Assembly (NCBI RefSeq): GCF_003086295.3
Contig: NC_092050.1
Span: 145,607,699 to 145,671,698, forward strand
DNA: 64,000 nt
Reading direction: 5' to 3'
From: Arachis hypogaea
Taxonomy: Eukaryota > Streptophyta > Magnoliopsida > Fabales > Fabaceae
The notes below the pieces were generated by a model. That model ran no database searches. It was not told the origin of the DNA and worked only from the letters and a program-made list of their open reading frames with translations. Numbering within the stretch: the first letter of the stretch is position 1; each line of letters starts with the position of its first letter. The position numbers and the translations under genes were made by a program. Below are positions 23,515 through 36,119 of this stretch, piece by piece.

Positions 23515-25835
23515 TTGGGGTGATCATAGATTGGATCTGATCCACGGATCTACAATATTTATCTACATCCGATCTACAATTTACGGATATTATCTGATCC
23601 TTATGATCATCGAATCGGATCCGATCCGCAGTCAAATAGGATCGGATCACGGATTATATATTTATATCCACATATCCGAAAATTAATTAAAAATTATAAC
23701 AAAATAAAAATATATACTCTTTTTAATTCTCATTCCCTCCAAATCCTATTCCCTCTAGCTGCGTCCCCCCAAACTCACCTCACTTCCTCTTGACTCTCCT
23801 CTTCTCACCAGCTTCTTCATCTTATCATTCAACATTGCCGACACGCCGGAGGCCGTCGACTCCCCTCACCTCCTCACTCTTCTTCAATGTTGCCAGACCG
23901 CCTAGACTAGGGATGTCAACGGGACGAGGTGGGGGCGGGAGATGTCTCCCTGCTCCCCGTCCTTGCCCCAGATTTGCTCCCCAATCCTCGCCATGCAGGG
24001 ATAATTTTTCTCATCCCCGTTTTTCGCGTCCCTGTGTTTTTCGAGTCCCATTCTCCATCTCCCTATATTGAACATTTATATGAAAATTATAGTGAAAATT
24101 TTTTAAAAATAAAAAAAATCACAAAACATTATTACAACACACAAACATATCTTATCCAATATTATAAGTCCAGAAATACAAAATAAAAAATCAAAGTTCA
24201 TAAAACAAAATCTTAAAATATATCTTCCATTCTAAAAAAAACCATAAAATAAAGTCTTCAACATCGAATATTTTTTCATTGTCAGCGTACAACTTTCAAC
24301 AAATAACTCTATGTTCTCTGTTAAAACAATACAAACATGAATATGTTAACATACATCATAAACAAGAATACCATATATTAAATAAAAATTTGACATAATA
24401 AAAAAATAATTACCTAAACTCCTAAATCTCCTATAAATTATAAACTATAATAAATCAACAACAAGAACACATAATAGAGTAGATTATTCAGAGAACACAT
24501 AACAAAGATTATCCAGAGAAGTATCAGACCCTAACTATTTCATAATTATTAACGCTATGTGTCTAAGTGCAATAGATTACAGGAGATTATACAGAAAATA
24601 CATAATAGATATTATACAGGGGAGATTTTAAACTGCAATAAATCCACAAAAATGGCAAAAAACACAGACGAAAAAAGAGCATCAAACCTGAAATAAGGTG
24701 AAAGTGGAGGAGGAAGAGGACAGACAACTGGCAGCTGTAGTGGGAGAATGCGATAACGACTTCATTCAAGGAGTTGGGGGACATGTCAGTGAGTTCTTTC
24801 GATGAATTGGGGGCACGCTTCGACTGGGAGAGTGGCAACGGTGCGGTGAGAAGGAGAGTGGCAAGGGAGGTGGCTGGCTGGGTGAAGAGAGGATGGAGAG
24901 AACAGAGAAGGGGGTATCGTGAGGGTTTACGGGTGAGAGTGACTGGATAAGCACGATGCTAGTTAGGGGAAAAGGAATTAGGGTTCTCACTTTTTCTATA
25001 TATATGGAAGGTGAAATGACTAAAAAACTAAAGTGAGAAATAAACTATTAAGGGTGTTTAAGTAATTTAATATATTCGGAGATTAGCGGGGACGGGGATT
25101 GGGATCCCCGCTTAGGTTTCGCACCTACCTCGAAAGAATTTTGTCCCCCATTCTCGTCCCCGCAAGGAAAATTCTCCGTCATTAAGGCTCCATTCAGGGT
25201 GATCCCCACGGGGATCCCCGCCTCCCGGGGAGTTTTGACATCCCTAGCCTAGACTGCCCAGTCCTTTTCTTGCCACTCTCCTCCTCGCCTCTGTCCATCG
25301 CTTTTGTTCCAGTGTTTCTTGAGGTTCATCCATGCCATTCTATTTCGAGATTCTACTTCTGGCTTCTGCTTCTATGTTTGTTTCTTCTTCTGGCTTCTGC
25401 TTTTGTTTCCATTAAGTTATGGGTTCTGGCCTTCTGGGTTCTACTTCTGTTTCTTTTAAGTTTTAGATTCTGACTTCTAGTTAAATTCTCTTAAAAAAAA
25501 TTTGGATTCTATCAGCTATTAAATTCAGATGTACTACTATTAGAAAATTTGGTTCCATTGTTGTTTTCTTGAATTTAGTATCACTATTAACTATGAAATT
25601 TCTGGTTCTTCAATCTTCTTTGTTGTTATTTGAATTATGGTTTTGGTTCTTCAAGAGAATTTTTTCGAATTTTTTTCTCTTTTTCTTAATTTTTAATTCC
25701 TAGAAATATTTCTTTAAATTTTTTAATTGGATGTATCTAATACCTGATCCGATAATTTTAGTGTGGATCAAAACAAAATTTTGATCATATTCGATCCGAT
25801 CAAATCCAATCCGTTCCATGCATAGTCTTATATGT
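23515..25835. mobile_element. Outer non-autonomous element with GGATC-rich ends
   Basis: The left side (about 23515-23680) is rich in GGATCGGATC/GATCCGATCC, and the right side (about 25740-25835) carries the inverse (ATTCGATCCGATCAAATCC). The pattern suggests imperfect terminal inverted repeats of a hAT-like MITE. A 1,339-bp hAT element (23908-25246) is nested inside. Between the ends lie C/T-rich sequences (23740-23900 and 25255-25480) of unknown origin. Exact ends and target duplication were not resolved. Confidence 0.4.
23908..25246. mobile_element. hAT non-autonomous element (1,339 bp)
   Basis: Begins TAGGGATGTCAACGGGAC and ends GAGTTTTGACATCCCTA, giving inverted TAGGGATGTCAA termini. 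A perfect 8-bp duplication GCCTAGAC flanks it at 23900-23907 and 25247-25254, diagnostic of hAT insertion. Subterminal GGGGACGGGGA/TCCCCGTCC-type repeats occur at both ends. The interior is AT-rich (24060-24560), then purine-rich (24690-24960), without transposase. It is inserted in the element at 23515-25835. Confidence 0.9.
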
Positions 25836-26295
25836 GCCATAATTTTTCAGTCTGATTCATTTATGACCAGACAAAACGGGTTAAATAGGTTGGCTCTTTA
25901 CTTTTTATCAAAATAATGTTTTGGCAAAAAAAATTTATTTGGATCGAAAACTTAAACAAATAGAGATTTTTTAGTTGATATATTAGTTTTTTTGAGTCAG
26001 ATCAGGATAATATTAAAAAAAAAGTGCTAATTTTTTTAGAGAAATACAAAACAAATTTAAATGGATTGTCCAATTATTTTATGGACTAATGTGTCCAACC
26101 TGCTATTTTTTTGTGTTAATTACATTCAATCCGTTTATTACAAAATTTAAACGAATTTAATTTTAATAGCAAAAAATCTATCGATTTAAATAAATTGATT
26201 TGACAAATTTAAGTTATTTTGACGAACGCAATTAAAAACTTGCCAAACCTTTCTAATGATAAGATGTAAAAATTTTTAACCAAATAAAATAATTA

Positions 26296-26297
<2 letters not shown>
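25836..26297. other. AT-rich intergenic DNA, nothing recognised
   Basis: AT-rich without recognisable features. Confidence 0.5.

Positions 26298-26343
<46 letters not shown>
26298..26343. repeat. (TA)n microsatellite
   Basis: About 46 bp of alternating TA. Confidence 0.9.
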
Positions 26344-26346
<3 letters not shown>

Positions 26347-26422
26347 ATAAACTTTTTTAATTCTGACGATGCATAGATTAAATAAATCTAATATAAATAA
26401 AAATATTAAAAAAAATTTAAAC

Positions 26423-26648
26423 GGCTTCTGATAATTATTTCGAAAGACAACAAACTCCTTAACAAAAAAAATATTCAATTTAGTTCCTAAATTTTATTTT
26501 TATAGAACTGATTAGCTTCTATGTCAATAATTTTTTTTTTTGGCACAGAAACTAATCAATCCCATAAAAATGAAATTCAAAGACTGAGTTAGATATTTTT
26601 TTTTTGTTAAAAGTTTCATAATTCTTTTAAAGTAATTATCAAAAAACT
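26423..26648. mobile_element. Hairpin MITE (about 225 bp)
   Basis: The left arm (about 26423-26520) and right arm (about 26545-26648) are imperfect inverted repeats. GATAATTATTTCGAAAGA pairs with the complement of the sequence near 26615-26640, and the oligo-A/T and TTTTTATAG-A-TGATTAG blocks pair inward. No coding capacity. Ends were judged by eye and a target duplication was not assigned. Confidence 0.55.
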
Positions 26649-27760
26649 GAATTGAGTATTCACTCTAAAATATTCACTACACGTTTATGTTTAATAAAGG
26701 AAGATAAAAATATGAATAAACGCTGTCATCACTAATCTACAATGCCCCTGGATTTGTGGGTGTGTGCTAGGGAAATAGATTATTCTTAATATAGAAGTTT
26801 GCTAGTTGCTTTAGATTCTATTTTTCTGGTTATGATTGGCTCCTCTATATGAGAAAGAGCTTCATCTGTTTGTATTATTGAATATGTTATTTAGAGTACC
26901 ATTTGAGAATTATTGGACTCCTCTTTCTCTCTTTGTCCCTCTCACTCTTTTTCACAAACCCTTCTCGGTTTAAATTTTTTTTTAAGTATATTAGTATATT
27001 AATAAATTTCAATCATTGATCTTAATTATATTTTTTATATATATATTTTTATAATTAAAATTAATAATTAAAAATTATTAGAATAGCAATGTATCAATAC
27101 ACTAAATTTTTCTATATATAGAGTATTCAGTATTACATGTTTGACTCAACAAACCTACTTTTGGACTAAAACTTAGCTTCCACGTGCTTATATATTTCTA
27201 TTTCGAAATTATTTCCAGTAGCCCCCACACACTTATATTACTTTATTTGTTTTAAGATAATTATTTTAAAAAATAAAATTAAAAATATTAAATTAATTAA
27301 CTTTAGTAATATATGATTTAATCATATAAATAGATGAAATTATTCATAATACTAGATACATGATTTTTAATTTAATTAATTATTTAATCATATAATTAAG
27401 GTATGAATATTATTAAAAAATTCACACAACAATAATACAGCATGAAAAAATATACGGAAAACAAGAAAAGGAAGTTGTCCCCACCAATTTAAATCCATTG
27501 ATGTAAAAGCAAATAAGCATATATACAACACATAAAGAAAAGGCAGAAGGGTGCGATCCCCACTTGTATGCATCTTCATTCGTGTAAGCACATGCTATTG
27601 CCAACATTCAAAGTGCTATTGTCACTTCCACTTTGCACCTATATTTTATTGGAAGAATTTTAAGTGTACTAAATAGGCTAATTTTTTTTTATATTGGAAG
27701 AGTGTGTGAGTTTTGCTTGGTTATGGTGTATACAGGTGTTAGACACAAGTGTGGGAGAGG
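26649..27760. other. Intergenic DNA, nothing recognised
   Basis: AT-rich sequence with two overlapping minus-strand small frames near 27388-27607 that have no domain. No repeats with clear ends. Confidence 0.45.
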
Positions 27761-27766
27761 GAGAAA

Positions 27767-28102
27767 TCGGACCGTCCGAATTCTTTGTAAAAAAATTCGT
27801 TAATCACAAATCGGACCGTCCGATTAGTTTTTGTTTTTTTTTTATTTATTTAACATGAAATCGGACCCTCCGTTTACAGGTTTTTTTTTTTTTTTAAAAA
27901 AATTGAAAACGGACCCTCAGTTTTCCATTTGTGTTTTTTTTTTATTTTTCCTTTAAAACAAAACGGACCCTCCGTTTTTAGTTTTTTTTTTTTTTTTTTT
28001 AAAAATCAAAACGGACCGTCCGAATTTTATAAAAAAATTATTTTTTTGTAGATCTCCTCTAATCGGACCGTCCGAATTCCTTATTCCAAATCGCTCGGTC
28101 CG
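27767..28102. repeat. Array of eight TCGGACCGTCCGA-like near-palindromes
   Basis: The 13-bp near-palindrome TCGGACCGTCCGA or a one- to three-base variant occurs at 27767, 27811, 27861, 27910, 27964, 28012, 28063 and, shortened, 28094. Spacing is 31-54 bp and the intervals are T/A-rich. The variants cluster: GTCCGA at the outer sites and CCTCCGTTT in the middle. No coding frame covers it. A degenerate relative with GGTTCGATTTGTG/GATCCAATTT phrases lies at 46960-47330. The function is unknown. Confidence 0.8.
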
Positions 28103-28495
28103 ATTTCAGCCTCTTGACACCACATGCATGAAAAGCACCCCTATTCTCCATAATGCTGTTACACCCCAGCCCTTCCCCCATATTAAAAATAAAAAACGTA
28201 CTAAATATATCGATGTTTCAATTATTTTAACTATTAATTTTAATTATAAAAAATATATAATTTATATTGTTAAAATATTAATGTTTTAAATATATTTAAA
28301 AAAATTTTTATTTATATATATGGTATATTTTAAAATGGTTATGCTATGATGATTATAATAGTTATAATATTTTAAAAAATTATTAAAAATTAAAATAATA
28401 TTTTTTTATTATTTAATAATATTTTTTAGTTTAAAAATATATTATCAAAATACAAAAAATATAGTTTATATAATCACTGTAATTACTAAAATATC

Positions 28496-28561
<66 letters not shown>

Positions 28562-29179
28562 CCTTGTTGTATGACTTTGATATTGCTACTTTTGTTTTGA
28601 GTTGGGTATTTTAGGAATGTCAATCCGATAGGATATAGAGAGGGAGAGTGTCTCTCTAATTTTCATCCTCATGCCCCTAACTTTTTTCTTTAATTTCCGT
28701 CCTTAATTTTCATTGTGGGAGAATATTTTGTTCTATTCAAACTTTTTGATAGTCTCCAAGAGAAATATCAGTATTTGACAAATATGAACATCCAAAAAGA
28801 ATAAAACACACACAAGAGCTAATAGGGGAAAAGTAGAGAATGGTAAACAAAGAAAGGGAGAAGAAAGAGAAATAAGTATTATTTTAATTTTTAAATTTTT
28901 TGTTAAAAATCACTAAAATTATAATTGTTTATAACTTCTTTTTGTTTCTAAAACTGTCTATATCATTACAACTAATTTTGAAATGGCACTTTCCTAATCC
29001 AATCTTAATTTTTAGATGAAATTACTTCAAATAAAAATAAAATTTAAAAATAAAGTAAAATGACACTTTAATTTTTAAAAATTTTGATTTTAGACTAGTT
29101 AATCTTTAAAAAAAAGTATTAATTAGGTCAATTATAATGACAAACGGTATACATATTATAATCTTTTGTCTATAGATAA
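28103..29179. other. AT-rich DNA with an (AT)n run at 28499-28555
   Basis: Non-coding AT-rich DNA. A 57-bp AT dinucleotide repeat occupies 28499-28555. Nothing else recognised. Confidence 0.6.
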
Positions 29180-30686
29180 TTGACGAATGGATTTTTGACG
29201 GTTTAAAAATTCACTAATAAAATCTCGTTGTAAAGTATAGTTTCTAAACCAAGCAATAATCCTTTCATACAAAAAGTTGTTTGTCACTAGTACAAACCCC
29301 TAAAATTTATAAACCGAAGTATTTAAACCTCGGGTCGTTCTCCCTAGGAATTACAATGAAGTGTCTTGTTATTGGTTATGGATTGTATTTTGGGGTTTTG
29401 GGATAAGAGACATGAAATGTAAATGACAATGAAAATAAACTAACAACTAAAAAGCACTTGGCAAGGTTGTGAGAATTAGAAGTCCTATCCTAGTTATCCT
29501 CCTCGATTGTGACCACAATTGTCCATTGCTACCACTTAGTTAACCTCTAATAATGGAGGAAAGTCAAGTGGATGAATCAACTTGATTCCACAAGTCCTAG
29601 CCAACTCCCAAGGGAAAGACTAGCTTTAGTGGTATCTAAATCAATTAGCAACTTCTAATTATCAATCAACAAAGGAATTAGATGACTCAAGTGTCACTAA
29701 TTACTCTACCTAGGCCAAGAGGAACAAAATCTACACTAAAACTAAAAGAGGCATTTCAACAAACACATAGAGTGCAATAGAAGTAAACATTATTAATTGC
29801 AAGAATTAAAGAAATCTACAACTACAAAGGCAAGAGATCAACAATAGAAAAGCAAAGAAGAACAATTATTATGAATTACCTCTTATTGAATTGGAAGAAA
29901 GTAGAAGGAACAATACTAGATCTACAACAAAATATAAGAACAACATAAAGGAAATTACAATAAAAGAATAGAAGAAGAATGAATGTAACAACAAGGAATT
30001 GAAAGGTAGAAGGAGATAAAAGCATGAATTAAAATCTAGATCTAAGATTATTAAACTAAACCTAATCCTAATTCTAGAGAGAAGTAAGAGCTTCTCTCTC
30101 TAGAAACTAACTCTCAAAACTAAACTAAACTAAAAGTGATTAGTGGTTGGGAATGATGATGATCATTCCTTATGTCTTCCCCTTAATCCTTCATCCTTTT
30201 ATTCCTTTCCCTCAGCAATTTGGCGCCAAAAATGGGTTCAGAAACCCTCTCAAATCGCCAGGCACGTGTTGCATTAATGAGGTCATGTGCCATCATCGGC
30301 GCGTGCGCGCATGGTACGCGTGCGCGTCCCTGGTCGATTCTGCAATGTGCGCGCGAGCGCCTTGTGCGCGTGCGCATGCATGGCTGACTTTGCTTCTTTG
30401 ACTTTTTATGCTTCTCTCCACTTGTATGCTTCCTTCCTTGCTTCCTTTGATCCATGCCTGGCCTATTTCAATCCTGGAATTACTAGCAAACACCTCAAGA
30501 CATCTTATGGAATCAAAGAAGAACTAGAATTCATCAAAATAAGGTTTAAAAAGCATGTTTTTACACTTAAGCACAAATATGGGAGAGACAACAAAATCAT
30601 GCTAATTCCTAGGTTAAATGTGACAAAAGGTTATCAAAATACTCTAAATTCAATGCAAAACAAACCGTCAAATTGGGGTTTGTCAA
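29180..30686. mobile_element. 1.5-kb dispersed repeat, copy B (possible Tourist-like element)
   Basis: Matches copy A (5269-6828) along most of its length. Its outer ends are imperfect inverted repeats: TTGACGAATGGATTTTTGACGG on the left, and TTGACAAACCCCAATTTGACGG-type on the other strand at the right. TAA lies immediately outside both ends (29177-29179 and 30687-30689). A TAA target fits PIF/Harbinger-type (Tourist) elements, but three bases is weak evidence. GC-rich CGCGTGCGCG sequence near 30295-30385 is shared with copy A. No transposase. Confidence 0.6.
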
Positions 30687-30789
30687 TAATGTAGTTGTCT
30701 ATATATTCTATTATCTATAGTGACATGTCTTATTGTCACATGAGCGTGAAAATGATATTATTTTGGACAATAAAACTCACGTGAGAACG

Positions 30790-32467
30790 TTTGGATCACT
30801 AATTTTGGCAATATTAACAGCTCCATTATAATAAAAATAAGTATAAACCAACCTTAGTTGACCAAGTTAAGGATTTAAATTATACCTCTTATTTTTAAGA
30901 GAGCCAACTATAGTAAAAATATCTATAAACTCATATTGGTTGTCCAAGATGAAGATATAAACTAAACTTATTCCTAAGATAGTTTTTTAAGAGTAAAATA
31001 AGCACAAAACTTATATCATATTCAACTCAATTTCACTTCACAAAAAAAAATTTTTCTGAAGTAAAACTAAAAAAATCTTTAATTCTAGAAAAAAATTATT
31101 CTATCTTTATTTTTTGGAATCCAACTTTTTTTTGTTTAGGAGAACTTCGCCTAAAGCCTTAAGCGAACTTTAGTATTTTGGACAAAATTCTCCTAACTCC
31201 TCAGCGAACTTCACATATTTTTTATGGCAAACTTTATTACCGTACTCGTCCAATTAAACACAAATTATAATAAAAAGATAATACTTTTTATAAATAAAAA
31301 TGTCATCTACCTCTATCATATATCTATAATAATTTTTTTTACTTTTTACGTGTGTTATTGACTATTGGCATATACCTTAAAATTTTTTACATTGTATTCT
31401 TAATTATTTTTTTTATTATGTTTACCCTTATTCTTCTATTTTACACCATATTTAAATATCTATTACACTATAAAAAATATTAATGAGTACACAGCGTAGG
31501 AAGTAAAAAAAAATTATAATGTAATAGATATTTAAATATAACGTAAAATAGAAGAATAAAGGTGAACATAATAAAAAAAGAAGAATAAAAATTAGTTAAG
31601 AATACGACGTAAAAAATTTTAGAATATATACTAATAGTCAATAACACATGTAAAAAGTAAAAAAAAAAAATTATTATAGATATACAATAGAAATAAATGA
31701 TATTTTTATTTACAAAAGATATTAAAGAACTAACTAGAGTAATGTCTCTTTTAGTTGCTGAGCAGTAATTATTCTGTTATAAATGTACAAAGAAAGATTC
31801 AATTAGAACATAAGAGTGACATTCTGTTAAAGTTGTTAGGTAGAGAGTCTTGATCATATTCAAGGGTATAGAGTTGTATATATAGCCTTGAATCACACTA
31901 AATTCTGTAACTCTTTTAATACAATATATCACAAAGTATTGTTGAGTTCTCATTCTTTCTTATTGTCTACCCTTTGTTCTCAAATCTTCATTTCACTCAA
32001 GATCCGTTCAAAATGTATTATTTTTTGTTTATAATTTGTTTTTAAATCTTCATTTCACTTAACATCTATTCAAAAGGCATTATCTTTTATTTATTAGTTG
32101 TGTTTAAATGGGTGGATATGGTAAAGTTTGCTGTTGAAAAATTTGGCAAATTTTGTCTAAAATACTAAAGTTTATTTAAGGCTTGAACGAATTTCTCTTA
32201 AACAAAAAAAATGTTGAATTCCAAAAAATAAAGATGGAATTATCTTTTTTTGAAATTAAAGATTTTTTTTATTTTGCTTCAAAAAAAATCTCCTAAAAAA
32301 TGATACATGAGTTATTTATACTAGTGAAAAAGAAAAAATTTTTGTGATTTGAATAATGTGAAACTAATATATAACACAAATTTTACTATCCTAAATAATA
32401 TAGGATTTGACGATTTGTATTTCCTTATTACAATTAACTAGTATACTTAATCTACTTTTTCTACTTG
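30790..32467. repeat. Dispersed unit interrupted by a long-TIR insertion
   Basis: The outer parts (30790 to about 31048 and about 32305 to 32467) match the uninterrupted segment 33818-34222 in the same order and orientation, including the GATCACTAAT start, ATCATATTCAA-TCAA, and TTATTACAATTAA-TA-TATACTTAATCTA end. In the first copy the middle holds an inserted inverted-repeat element (about 31050-32300). The 33.8-34.2 kb copy thus serves as the empty-site version. Confidence 0.6.
31050..32300. mobile_element. Long inverted-repeat element with nested hairpin MITE
   Basis: The left arm (about 31055-31290) and right arm (about 32065-32300) are inverted imperfect copies of about 235 bp. They share TCTTTATTTTTTGGAAT-CAAC, ACTTTAGTATTTTGGACAAA and GGCAAACTTTA blocks. 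Within it a second, tighter hairpin (about 31278-31725) has arms sharing TATTGACTATT-G-ATAT and TTTAAATATCTATTACA around a spacer of about 45 bp. No protein is encoded. Confidence 0.6.
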
Positions 32468-32475
32468 CTCCCATG

Positions 32476-32967
32476 GTATGATGTACGGACACTGACACGG
32501 ACACGACACACGACACAACACGACACGGGACACGCTGACACGCAAATTTTAAAATCTTACATAACACGGGGACACGCATACATATAAAATATAAAGTATT
32601 TTTTAGATAAACCGTAATGATATTTTAATATTTATTGATATTAAAATATAAATTAATTTTTTAAATTATTTTTAATGTCTTATTTTAATTATATCAAGTA
32701 TTTAAAATATTTTTTGTTTTAATAAATAATAATATATACTATGTCTAAATTTATTTTAAAAATATATATTAAGAATAAGACCAGACACGCTGACACGTGA
32801 TGGTATTTAGGTGTGTTCAAGTGTATCCGGAGAAGAATTTTTTTTTTATTGAGATACGGTTTGGATACAGCAGACACGCGTGTCAGACGAGTGTCGGTGA
32901 GTGTCGTGCCCAAAATGTGTCCGACACGCAGACACGGCAACTCAGCAAAATGTCCGTGCTTCATAGT
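32476..32967. mobile_element. hAT-like MITE with GACACGGACACG motifs
   Basis: Imperfect terminal inverted repeats: GTATGATGTACGGACA at the left and ACTATGAAGCACGGACA on the other strand at the right. Flanks share TCCCATG (32469-32475 and 32968-32974), extendable to 8 bp with one mismatch, consistent with hAT. Subterminal CGACAC/GACACG repeats are dense at both ends and the middle is AT-rich. A GACACGGACACG-rich MITE of this kind is familiar from legume genomes (recollection, not searched). Confidence 0.7.
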
Positions 32968-33134
32968 TCCCATGTAGTCATTCTTCTTGAATTGGAAAGA
33001 ACTCTTGTGTGAAAAAGACTTAAAAGACGATGATTTTATTAGCGAATCAACACTAAAAGATCATGTTGGCGAATCCACGGTAAAGACTTGCACTCACAAA
33101 TCAAATAAAATTTTACAAGATCCGTGGTAGCAGA

Positions 33135-33668
33135 TAGGGGTGGAAACAGGCCAGGCCAGGCCAGGCTTTGCTCTTAACAGGCCTGGCCTGTCATGTAGTT
33201 GATTGGCCTGCAGTCTGCTATAGACTTTTTTTTCAAAGTACTAAGCCTGGCTTAAAACCTGTTAAAAGGCCTGCTAATTTTTTTTTACAAAAATAAAAAT
33301 ATTATTTAAAAAAAATATTTTTAATAAACATATTTATATATAAAAATGTCATATTTAATATTTATAAAAAAATTTAAACTTTAAAGTATTTAAAATATAC
33401 AAAATTATTTATAATTAAATATAGTAAATTTAAAATATCTCATTATTTTGTTAATAATAAAAAAATTATTTATATATATAATTATATATTAAAAGGCCCA
33501 GACAGACCTGACAGGCCATGCCAGGCTAATTAGTGAGCCTAGACCTGCCCTATTAACATAATAAGGCTTTTATAACAGTCTGAGCCTGTACCTATTTTAT
33601 AACAGGCCAGGCCAGGTCAGACTAAACACAGGCCAAGTTGCAGGCTGCTTGACCTTTTTCCACCCCTA
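33135..33668. mobile_element. hAT MITE, AGGCCTGGCC-rich (534 bp)
   Basis: Starts TAGGGGTGGAAACAGGCC and ends CTTTTTCCACCCCTA, with a perfect 8-bp target duplication GTAGCAGA at 33127-33134 and 33669-33676. Subterminal GGCCAGGCCAGGC and GGCCTG repeats occur at both ends; the middle is AT-rich. No coding sequence. The flanking host DNA on the two sides (33040-33120 and 33690-33770) is itself a diverged tandem duplication (TTAGCGAATC, AATCAAATAAAATTTTAC). Confidence 0.92.
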
Positions 33669-33817
33669 GTAGCAGACGATCTCATTCGTGTCTTGATGAG
33701 TCCACACTCAAAGATTCTGTTAGCGAATCCACGCCATGCAGCCATAAATCAAATAAAATTTTACTAAAGCAAGTGAGAGCTGCGAGAACTAACCTTATTT
33801 TGATTCCAAATTGATGC

Positions 33818-34222
33818 TGGAATATTTAGATCACTAATCTTAACGAGATTAATAATTTCACTATGATAAAAATAACCATAAACCCATTTTAATTGGTCAA
33901 ACCAAGAATATAAACTTGACTTTTTATTCTTAAAATAGCCTAGAGTAAAATACAAACCAAATATATATCATATTCAATTCAACTTGGCTTCATAAAAAAA
34001 AAAAAGAATACATAAGTTATTTATACTAAAAAAAAAATCAACTTGGCTTCATAAAAAAAAAAAAAGAATACATGAGTTATTTATACTAAAAAAAAAAATC
34101 GTCATAACTTATGCAATATAAGATTAATAGATAACATAAAGTTCACAATTTTAAACAATATAAAATTTGTATTCCTTTATTACAATTAATTAATATACTT
34201 AATCTATTAGTTCTACTTGTTT
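33818..34222. repeat. Uninterrupted copy of the 30.8-32.5 kb dispersed unit
   Basis: Matches the two outer parts of 30790-32467 without the inserted long-TIR element. A 65-bp tandem duplication (CAACTTGGCTTCAT through GTTATTTATACT) occurs at about 33981-34100. Confidence 0.6.
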
Positions 34223-34335
34223 TAGTTAAAAATATTCATTATCTTGTGAATTTTCATATAACATTCATTAGTTACTTTTTATTTATCACAAATTCTAACG
34301 AAATATGTGAAGTTTCGTTCCAAAAATTTTTTATT

Positions 34336-34577
34336 GAATAAATTACTATCTGTACCATGAAAAATATAAACGCGGATAAATGTATCCATATAAAAATGAA
34401 ATGACGATTATAACTGCAAAAGATGGTCTTCTTGTGCCAAAAATACCCGCTGCTAATTACGCAATTGGTCCGTTAAGGTAGGCCATCTTTCATAATTATA
34501 ATCCTCATTTCATTCTTATATATATGGATACATTTGTCAGCATCTGTATCTTTTATGAATACAAATAGTAATTTATT
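34336..34577. mobile_element. Short hairpin MITE (about 240 bp)
   Basis: The arms at about 34336-34435 and 34474-34577 are inverted imperfect copies. AATAAATTACTAT-TGTA, AAATGTATCCATATA and GAAATGA-GATTATAA are shared on opposite strands. The loop is about 40 bp. Non-coding. Confidence 0.65.
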
Positions 34578-35607
34578 TATTTTTTATTTAAAGATCTTTT
34601 ATAAATAAATAAATTACTGTAATTAACGGTATATAAAGACATGTTGAAAGTTTTATATGATGAATTAAAAAAAATAATATAACTATCATTTATTATCATA
34701 AAAAGCCTAATTAATATTTTTTTAAGAAAAAATTTATTCGAGTTCAAAATTTTCATTAGCTTAATTATCACTTCCCTCTAAAAGATAAAAGAAACTCTGC
34801 CCACTCTACTACCAGCACCCCCCACTCTCGGTTGGGACGCTAGCAGCCTAGCAGTACGCAATGTCAATTAATTGATGCCGTTTGTTTTTGTTGCGCCAAC
34901 CAAAATGATTATTATACACCACTAGACGATGTTAATTATGTGTATTTATATTCCTTAATTACAATTTTTTAATTTACAGTATTTTATTTTTTAAAGAATT
35001 AACTCCTTAGTTTTTAGATTTATTAAAAAATTATAAGAATATTTTATATATACAAAAAAACCAATCACTAAATCAACTAAAATTTATTTGTATATGTTTA
35101 TAAATATATTAAATTACATATTTTTTTATCTAAATAGTTGGCTACTAGAATAATTTAATAATTCTAAAATAAACAAATTTATAATAGACAATAATCAAAA
35201 TTATTTAGATATAATAATTTTTTTATGAGATATTAAAGAAGTATTTAATTTGTATATGTGTTAGTTAATTATTGACTACTTTTTTATGTATATGTAGTAT
35301 AATTAAAAAAAGTTAATATATTTTGGTATCTGAATTTTTTAATTAATCTATAAAAAACATTTATAAGAGTACTATTTTTATGGCACCCTTACTGAATTGG
35401 AGCCAGGTTGGAGTTTTAATGGAACTGTAGTTGTTTTCATAACTATTTTGTAATTATTTTTTTTATTTTTTTTCATCTTTTTCAGCAGATTTTTTATTTT
35501 AATAAATAAAATAATTATAATAATTATTAAAATAAATAATTTAAAAATATTTACTAAAATAAATATCATTCTCTTATCTCGTTTACAATATAAACGAGAT
35601 ATATGTA
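34578..35607. other. AT-rich intergenic DNA, nothing recognised
   Basis: Strongly AT-rich. Minus-strand frames at 34577-34771 and 35378-35569 are Ile/Lys-rich by composition and unsupported. Confidence 0.5.
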
Positions 35608-36032
35608 TTTATAAATAATTAAATATAATTTTTAAAAATAATAAAAAAATATTAATAATTTAAATTGGACCAAACTCTAAAAATGGAACGTTTCAAATAA
35701 TAGGGAAGATGAACGATTCTAAATAATAAGAAAGATAAACAATCAATTTTAAATAATAGGAAAGATGTAGGGTTCATTTAAAATAAACACGCGTTTAAAT
35801 TATTTAAAATGGATAATCCATCTTAAACACGTTAATAGGGAACGTGTTAACGTGCTTATTTTAAATAGACAATTTATTTTTCTTATTATTTAAAATTAAC
35901 TGTTTATCTTTTTTATTATTTAAAACTGTCCATCTTTTCTAATATTTGAAACATTCTATTTTTAAGAGTTTGGTCCAATTTAAATTATTAATATTTTTAT
36001 TATTTTCAAAAATGATATTTAATTATTTATAA
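35608..36032. mobile_element. Hairpin MITE with about 190-bp arms
   Basis: The left arm (about 35608-35800) and right arm (about 35840-36032) are near-complements, with blocks TTATAAATAATTAAATAT, AATTTAAATTGGACCAAAC and AACACG-TAA. The tip region near 35785-35850 has further short palindromes (AACACGTTAATAGGGAACGTGTT). Confidence 0.7.
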
Positions 36033-36119
36033 GATGCTAACTCAATAATTCATACAAATTAAAAAATGGCATGAAGTTGACGCACAATAAATAAAATAGA
36101 TAAAAATGAGAGGAGAATT

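Noticed and set aside
27767..28102. Spaced palindromic repeats taken as a CRISPR array
   Set aside because: Plant nuclear context, short variable repeat, T-rich low-complexity intervals of unequal length, no cas genes.
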